Assembly (NCBI RefSeq): GCF_004664715.2
Contig: NC_051069.1
Location: forward strand, 72,066,647 to 72,130,646
Length of the DNA stretch: 64,000 nucleotides
DNA from: Peromyscus leucopus
Taxonomy: Eukaryota; Chordata; Mammalia; Rodentia; Cricetidae
Direction: 5' to 3'
Shown in pieces: positions 56,516 through 64,000 of the stretch. The notes under the pieces are model-generated. The model did not search any database. It worked only from the letters and a program-made list of their open reading frames with translations, and was not told the DNA's origin. The first letter of the stretch is position 1, and the number at the start of each line of letters is the position of its first letter. A program made the position numbers and the translations under genes.

Positions 56516-59500
56516 ACACATACCCCTCTGTGGTTATTCATTCCTATTATGTAGCTTTCTCTTGACATCACTTAGCCTGGTTAATAGAAATAAAAATAAT
56601 GATTTATTTCCTAGTCTCTTTCCCCTGGAATATTGTTTGAATGCCATCTGTCTTTTCAGGTTTCTTTGATGCTGTGTTTCCAGGCTTTGGAATTATGATA
56701 TAATTTAATTCAATACAAGTTTTGGGCTGAATAACTGGGGACTGGGTGAAGTAGAATTTGGGGGTGGTCTGTGAAGGGCAAAAGAGTCAAGTTGAGTTTG
56801 GGAGATAATGAGATAGATCCTGATGATAACATCAAGTGGAAATCTGATATTTGAAGCTAAAAGAATATGTCAGGGTTAAAAGTGAGGTGATTAACATTTA
56901 ATTAAACAAGCTCATTTTGAGGGAGTATGAACACAAAATGAGAAAAAAGTGAAATTCTGAACCCTAGAAGATGGCATAATAATCCTAGATAGAGGTCAGG
57001 CAGGATAGTTTTCAACCCTTTAAATCATATACTATCACCTGTTAGAAGAAAAAGGACTAACTCAAACTAACAGTGTGTAGACATTAATTCATAAATCGTG
57101 CATGCATATCACTGTGCAAATATATCATGCATATTATAAGATGCACAGGCATAGATATTAAAAAACCATGAGCTGAAGGACTTCCAGTTAGAGGAAGTAT
57201 TGAATACATGCATTTTTCAGCTCCCTCTTGGAGGCTTATTAGAGTGATAGTAAATGGATTAAAAAAAAAAAAGGTATAAACCATCAAGGACGTTAGAGTC
57301 AAGAGAACAAAAGCAAAATAATACTACCAGGGTGATGTCTGAATGAAGAAAGATGAATGGAAATTGAGTCACTAGACCCAGAAAAGTGGAAGTGCTTGCG
57401 GGGAAAGCAGAAATGAAGTCTGATTTCCTGTGTCCCATACCTGTCCTCCCCACAACCTCCAACAAGGCTCAGGAATTGGTGTCTGGTACCTATGCTGGGG
57501 AAGTGTATGCTGCACAGTAATAAACTTGGCTCACTGTCCATCTGAGAAGCAGTCATACCCCCACCTCCAATACACACCACTGCGACTCTGTACCACCCAG
57601 GGACTAGCTCCCTGTTCCACAAAGCAGCAGATGAGAGTTTTATTTTTCCCCCGAGGGGATTAAACAGGGGAGCTTCGACTAAAGGGAACCAAGCACACTT
57701 AAGGATAGAAATTAAAAATGGAACACAGGTTATTGAGTCAAAATCAACATCAGATTACTTAAAACTGCAATATCAACAAGGAGTATCTATGCTACTAAGG
57801 GATATGGAGGCAGATAGCCAAAGAACAATGTTTTGATATGTGATGATGATTGCCAATGGAATTCACTCACATAAAGGCAACTTTAAAATAATGAAGGCTT
57901 TATAACATTTTTTTTCCATTTCTTATAGCCATTTCAAATATTTATTTCTATTTCTTTTAAAAGTGCATGGCTTGTTTGAACATTATCTTGGTACATGAGT
58001 GTAGACATTTTAAAGTAATTGCATTTTTTGCATCCTGGGTTGGAAGTAGGCATAAAATATTGATTTCTTCTGCACTATGTAACAGATGACACAGAGTCTG
58101 CATCAAGTACTGTGGCATCACCAAAACTTATTTCTGCATTTCTTGTGATGTATGTGTCTACAGAAGTCCCTGGAGACATAATAATATTCTGAATTTGTAA
58201 CGTTACACTTTTAAATGTATACATCTTGATCATACAATATATTCTGTACCCCATTCACAGCAAAACTGTCTTTGTGCTGGAAATGAACATCTTTTGTTTT
58301 TCCTTTCTTGTAACATCTTTCCTCTTAAGTGCTTGTCTTTCAGGCATTATTGGGAATATGACTTCTTCTTTAAAAGGTCCCCTTGCCACCCTCATCTGTA
58401 ACTGAGTCATTGTTTGTATAAGATAGCATCTTATTTATACTTTCATGACAGAAATCCTAACCTAGTTCATGATTGTATTTTTAAGTTTGGTAATTCTCTT
58501 AGAACAGAAACCATGTCATCTATTCTTGTAAATCTGCGGTCCTACCATCCTGGGCACACAGCAGGTGTTCAACAGGTACTTGAATTGATGTTTAAAAATG
58601 GTTTTGTATTTATTATCTCATCTGATTTTCCCAGATTCCTTCACTTACCAGATTCTCTTGCTGTAAATTTGTCATATCCATGAATTTTATCCAGGCAGTG
58701 TCTACTGCCAACAATTCATGCTTCTGCTGTCTTTCTGGGACTATTAGCATCTTAACCTGATTTGGGTATCTCTATTACTGTCTTGAAATACTTTATTTGC
58801 CCATTAGAATTATTTAATGATAAACTTTTCTATTTTACTCCACCTTACAGCCTTTGAATGGCAACATTTAAGTGAGTGTGTTGAGCCTCCTGCCTTAAGT
58901 TATTAGAAACTAGGTGAAAGTGTTTTTTAGCACTCAAACAACAGGCATTACAGGTCACTGATCCCTAAGTGGTATTCTTACTGCCTAGAAAGAAAGGTGA
59001 GAGAAAGTCAAAACACTGCCTGGCCATCTTCCTTAGTGGAAGAGACAGAGCTTGGGTCTAGAGAGATGAAAGAGGTTACTCTGTGAGGCTGAAGGGGTGA
59101 GAGCTTTAGAGAGAGAGAGCACTCCCGAAATCTTCCCAGAGTCCCCTCACAAGTCTTGTGGCTGAGTACTGATTTGTGACCACAGAGAAGGACTACACAA
59201 TGTCAAAGAAACCACCTCTTGAAGGAAGAGGCCAGGCAACCCTCCAGCTCACATAGACAAGCAGCAGTTGGTGTCCCAGTAGTCAGACTACACTAACCTT
59301 GTCATGAATGGTGTTAAGTGGGGTCTCAGAAGGACAGTGCCTTGGAATGGGACAAATTAGCCTAGGCTGAATATTATCCTATATCTGCCTAATGGAGTTC
59401 AGAAGGACCAAGCTGATTCCAAGAAACAAAGCCTAGTACATTCGTACAGCAAAAATCAGCAACCCACACTGTAAAATTAGTAATATCATCACCCAACCAA

Positions 59501-59706
59501 ATATTTCCAAGCTTGGAAAGAAGCAAGAAAATATGCCCCATAACCAAGAGAAAAATCAACAAGTGCATACAGTCACCCACAGATGACAGAACTATACATA
59601 GGTTTGCAGAGGTCTGAAAGGAACACAGACATGATGATGAAAATAATGGAAGGTAGTTTACAAAAGAGAAACTAAACTTCTACTTATAAAAAATATACAT
59701 GATCTG

Positions 59707-59852
59707 GCCGGGCGCTGGTGGCGCACACCTTTAATCCCAGCACTTAGGAGGCAGAACCAGGCAAATCTCTGTGAGTTCGAGGCCAGCTTGGGCTACCAAG
59801 TGAGTTCCAGGAAAGTTGCAAAGCTACACAGAGAAACCCTGTCTCAAAAAAC

Positions 59853-59885
<33 letters not shown>
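59707..59885 (+). mobile_element. B1 SINE, copy B
   Basis: Same B1 and same duplication tatacatgatctg (59694-59706 and 59886-59898) as 49700-49875, with a slightly longer A tail. Confidence 0.95.
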
Positions 59886-59887
<2 letters not shown>

Positions 59888-61817
59888 TACATGATCTGAA
59901 ATGAAAAGAAAGTAAATGAGATGAATAGATCATTTCTCACTGGGGATACAAAGGACTGACTCACTGAATGACAGTACTAGAATCTATTCAAAATGAAATA
60001 AACAGAGGTAGTTGAAAGAAAAAAAAAAAGACATTTGACTAACGAGCGAAAGTGACTGTATTTAGATCAACATTCTGGGTGTGGTTATGAGAATGTTCCC
60101 AGAAAGACTCAACACCCAAAGCAGCAGAAATAAGAAATTACTTCAATGAACTCTTCATAAAATGGATTACAGAACATAATCCAAGAACTTTCAAATAGGT
60201 GGAGAAAATGTATCCCGACGAAAGCCCAACAGAAGACAACATTGGTCAGAGCCCTAGCGCATTCAACAGTATAAGGCAGCCCTGAAATGGGCAGCCATAT
60301 AAGCCCCTGGAATTTCAGCAAGGAAAGAAAAAGCGACCACACAGAGTCGCTCTGGAAGAGATTGTACAAGGTAACATAGGAAAAACCTGGATTATATTAA
60401 ACAAAGAGGTCAAAGTATACAGAAAAGAATCCCAGAATATATCCTATTCAGTGTCATAAAAATGAGAATAATTTTGACAGCATCAAGAGGGAAGGCACAT
60501 ATCATGGATATAAGCACAGAAATGATAATTCAGCTAGCTTTGTACTAGAAACCATGACAGCAAGAATTCAATGCATTGACACCTTTAAAATGCTGAAGAA
60601 AAAACAAAACCAGAACTTTTAATCTAAGTTTTATACCTGGGGAAAAATACCTTTCAAAAAGGTGAAATTAAGGTTTTCCCTAGTTAAACAAAAGCTGAGT
60701 GACAGTATTACCAATGGGCTGGCAAAATGAAAGCCGGCAAGGGAAGTTCTTCATGAGAAGGAAAATGAAACTCGGAGAAAACCGTGGTCCCGGCAGGGAA
60801 ATGGGGAGCTCCAGAAATAGTTAAAAGGGAAGTAAATACGAGAGGTATTTCAAGACTGCGGGTGTTGCTCGGCAGCACATGCTTCTCGCGCACAGGGGCC
60901 CTGGATACAAGCCCCAGCATCAACGCGACAGCAGCATGCGGTTGCCCTCGTCTAAGTTATTTTAAGAAACATGGGCTACTTAGGGCAAAAATAGAAGCAA
61001 TGTCCTGTGGGTTTGTTGAACATGTGAAAGTGTAATGGATCACCTAAGTAGCATGTATGAAGATAAGAAAGGATTCAAAATTTGTGGTTATAAGAGATTC
61101 TTTCCAAATGATGATACTATTTTAAAAGACCACAATAAGTTTAAAATTAACAACAGAATCCATAGGGCCTTTTAACATTTAAAAATAAAAAGCCAGTATT
61201 AGAGAAAAATAAAATACAAGTCAATTCAAAGACAGACAGAGAACAAGAGGGGGGAAAAACAAAGCAAAATAGAACACAGTCAATCAACTGGTTGGTTGCA
61301 AATATATCATCTTCCCAATGAAATTAAATAAAAATTATGTAAGTCAATACTGCCCAATAGAAGTATAAGCAAACAAGGTTCTGGTAGTCACATTTTCTTT
61401 CTCTTTCTTAATTTAGCAGGTTTTTTTTTTTTTTTTTTCATTTTTATATACCAACCACAGTTCCCACTACCTCCTCTCCTCCCACTCCTCCCAACCCTTC
61501 CCCCACCCCCATCCATTCCTCAGAGAGGATAACTTCACATTGTTTTTTTTTGTTTTAAATAAAGGAATGCTTTTAACTGGGAGCTTGCTTACAATTCAGA
61601 GGGTGAGTCCATTATCATAGCAGGGAGCATGGCAGCAGGCAGGCAAGCAGGGTGCTAGGTAGATAGCTAAGAGCTACATCCTGATTCACAGGCAGAGAGA
61701 GAGAGAGGGAGACCTGGTGGTCTGGCTTGGATTTTTGAAACCTCAAAGCCCCAGTGACACACTCCAACAAGGCCACACCTCCTAATCCTTCTAATCCTTT
61801 CAAACAGTTCCACTTCT

Positions 61818-62259
61818 TGGTGACTAAGCAAGATCATGATGAGGAAACCTGCAGAGATGACCAAACCAAATTAGTGGAAACTCATGAAAGTTGGGTCAAT
61901 GGCTTTGGAGCCTACATGGACTGGACTAGGTCCTCTGCATGGTGAGACAATTGTGTAGCTTGATCTGCTTGGGGAGGCCCCTGACGGTTAGAATCAGAAT
62001 CCATCCCTGGTGCTTGAGGGGCTTTTTGGAGCCCACTGCCTATGATGGGACACCTCATTCAGCCTTGAGGTAGGGGGAAGAGCTTGGACTTGCCTCTACT
62101 GGATGTGCCTTCCCATGGAAAGCCTTGCCTTGTCGGTGGCGGGGGGGGGGGGGTAGGAGGTGGATTAGGGAGGGCTGGGGGGGTGGAAGAAGGGAAGAGG
62201 GGGATCTTTGATTGGTGTATAAAATGAATGGAAAAAAATTTTCTTAATAAAAAAAAAGA
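61818..62259 (+). mobile_element. L1 3' UTR, copy B
   Basis: Counterpart of 51805-52247; the G run is 13 instead of 14. Confidence 0.8.
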
Positions 62260-62419
62260 ATGCTTGCTACTCTTTTAGAGGACCCTAATTCAGTTCCAGG
62301 CATCTATGTCAGGAGGCTCAGAACTACCTCTAAGTCCAGCTCCAGGGACTTGATGCCCTCTTCTGGCCTCTGCAGGCACCTACATGCCTGTACACGACAC
62401 ACAGACACACAGACACACA

Positions 62420-62453
<34 letters not shown>

Positions 62454-62485
62454 TACATACACACACACCAAAATAAATATCTTTT
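62260..62485 (+). mobile_element. B2 SINE with (CA)n, copy B
   Basis: Counterpart of 52248-52475. Confidence 0.8.
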
Positions 62486-63167
62486 TAATGTAAAAAGATA
62501 GGAAAGAAAAGCAATCCCTGACTAAACCCTTTTATAACATATGAACTCTAAGTATAAAGATATGGACCAATTAAAAATAAAAGAATGAAAACACTCACTA
62601 AAAGAAAGCTACTTTAGGTATGTTAATATCAGATAGACTTCAGAATATGAAAAGGTTCATTATATAATGATAGGGGGCCAGTTTACTAGGGAGGCATGGC
62701 ATAATTGTATACTTAATAATCTCCAAATGCATAAACTCTAAAACAATAGTAGTGAAAGGAAAAATAAGTCTAACTATAATTATATTTAGATGTGTTGACA
62801 TTCTTTCTCAGTAATTGATAGAATAATTAAATTGCATCAGTAAGAATATGAAAGAACTGAGCAGTGCTATCTATCAACTTGATAGTGTTATAAAGAACAC
62901 TCTACTCCAAATAGCAGAACATATCCTTTTCAAGTGTACAGAGAAACATTTTAAGGTGGGCTGTATATAAAGCTTAAAACAAAACAAGCTCTTCAAGTTT
63001 AAAGAGCCGACATCATTCACAGTGTGATCTCTGACCACAGTGAAGTTGACCAACATTTCAGAAAGTATCTGCAAAAATCCTCAACTACTGGAACATAAAT
63101 GACCTGAATATTGGTTAAAAGACACAAACACCCTAAAGAGGAAGCCATGAAAAATTATAAATTTTTA

Positions 63168-63318
63168 AAAAAAATTTTTGAGACAAGGTGTTATGTGTAG
63201 GCTTGGGTTAGCCTAGAACTCATTGTGTAGACCAGGCTGGACTCAAATTCAAAGAGATCTGCCTACCTCTGCCTCCCAAGTGCTGAGATTGAAAGTGTGC
63301 ACCACCATGCTCAGCCAC
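63168..63318 (-). mobile_element. B1 SINE, copy B
   Basis: Counterpart of 53165-53312 with several one-base indels (ttatgtgtagg against ttattgtgtagg; gggttagcc against gggtagcc). Confidence 0.85.
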
Positions 63319-64000
63319 TTTTTGTTTATTTATGTTTATACTTTCTTTTTGAGACCTCTGAACTTGAGTACTATATCTACATCACTCCCTGCTTTCCTTT
63401 CCCTTCCATTTCATGGTTTCTTCTTTAATTTTTCTATCTCTATACATAAATACACACACATCCATACATATCTGTACATACGTGTGTGTATATTGTATGT
63501 GTGCACTGTGCATATACACACACATATATATGTATATATAAACATACATATATTCTGAATCCATTTAGTGTTGCTTGTATGTACATGTGTTCAGGGCTAA
63601 CCTTTTGGGATCAGACATCCTACATGGGAGCTTGTGTCTTGGGGAACTCAAGTTCCCTCTCTTAGGAGCTGTTATCCACCTGCAGCTCTCTTCATCTAGG
63701 GTGGGGCCATGTGAAATTTCCCCTGTCCATGTTGGCATGTCAACTGACATCATTATGCCTATTTATTATCATTGTAAGAAGGCTAGCATTACTCTTTAAC
63801 CAAACAAAAGGGACTCTTGCAAGCAGTATTCCACAAGAATATAGGTGCAAAAATCATATCAGAGGTTCTAATTCACACCACAATGCAACAAAATGAATAG
63901 AAGACTACAGATTATATGGGAAAATGTTGTCTTGTGTTGTTTACAGATTATACAGTAGTATATTTAACAAACCCAATGGAATCTATACATAAGCTACAGA

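Larger units (their letters stand above)
55769..64000 (+). repeat. Copy B of the direct repeat (probable contig overlap)
   Basis: Mirrors 45762-54000. Differences found by eye are nearly all one-base changes in homopolymer length, for example gacgccc/gacgcccc, cataaat/cataaaat, tcttttctg/tctttctg and gggaatgggg/ggaatggg, plus differing (CA)n, T and G runs. Clear substitutions are almost absent (one candidate near 52105/62117). It contains the counterparts of every element listed for copy A. Confidence 0.97.

Noticed and set aside
55769..64000. True recent segmental tandem duplication
   Set aside because: Indel-only homopolymer differences, an intervening placeholder gap and contig-end position fit duplicated assembly of one locus better.

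Overview
This is nuclear DNA from a muroid rodent, most likely a cricetid (hamster, vole or deer-mouse group). The evidence is the density of B1 and B2/B3 SINEs, MaLR-type solo LTRs, rodent L1 3' ends and (CA)n microsatellites. The younger B1 copies carry the segment 'ggaaaggcgcaaagctacac', which I associate with cricetids rather than Mus; the genus cannot be fixed by eye. I see no bacterial, viral-genome, CRISPR or operon-like content. Most long open frames are translated microsatellites, SINEs, L1 pieces or runs of N.

The only protein-coding gene I can support is the 3' half of LCA5 (lebercilin, a ciliary coiled-coil protein of photoreceptors) on the minus strand. Five consecutive exons (23078-22941, 21986-21890, 20939-20797, 19633-19501, 17866-16998) have GT/AG junctions and matching phases. 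Joined, they give 459 codons plus a stop, covering the end of the coiled coil and the whole C-terminal region. A 3' UTR probably runs to about 15.2 kb. The 5' coding exons were not found in the 41 kb upstream.

Layout. 1-13268: intergenic, with nested MaLR LTRs, two L1 3' ends, B1s and B1-bearing LTRs. 13269-13768: gap. 13769-30768: the LCA5 exons, then repeat-rich sequence probably belonging to an upstream intron, including a roughly 1 kb CA-rich minisatellite inside an L1. 30769-31268: gap. 31269-55268: repeat-rich sequence without a recognised gene. 55269-55768: gap. 55769-64000: a near-identical second copy of 45762-54000.

The most important observation concerns the assembly. All three gaps are exactly 500 N and the two enclosed fragments are exactly 17,000 and 24,000 bp, which suggests scaffolding software that cuts contigs on a 1 kb grid and pads with 500 N. 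The last fragment repeats the end of the preceding one, differing almost only by one-base homopolymer indels. This is best explained as an unmerged contig overlap, not a biological tandem duplication. I found no convincing new biological system. The biological points worth a second look are an LTR group that has absorbed variable numbers of B1-derived monomers, the L1-born minisatellite, and several nested insertions dated by clean target-site duplications.
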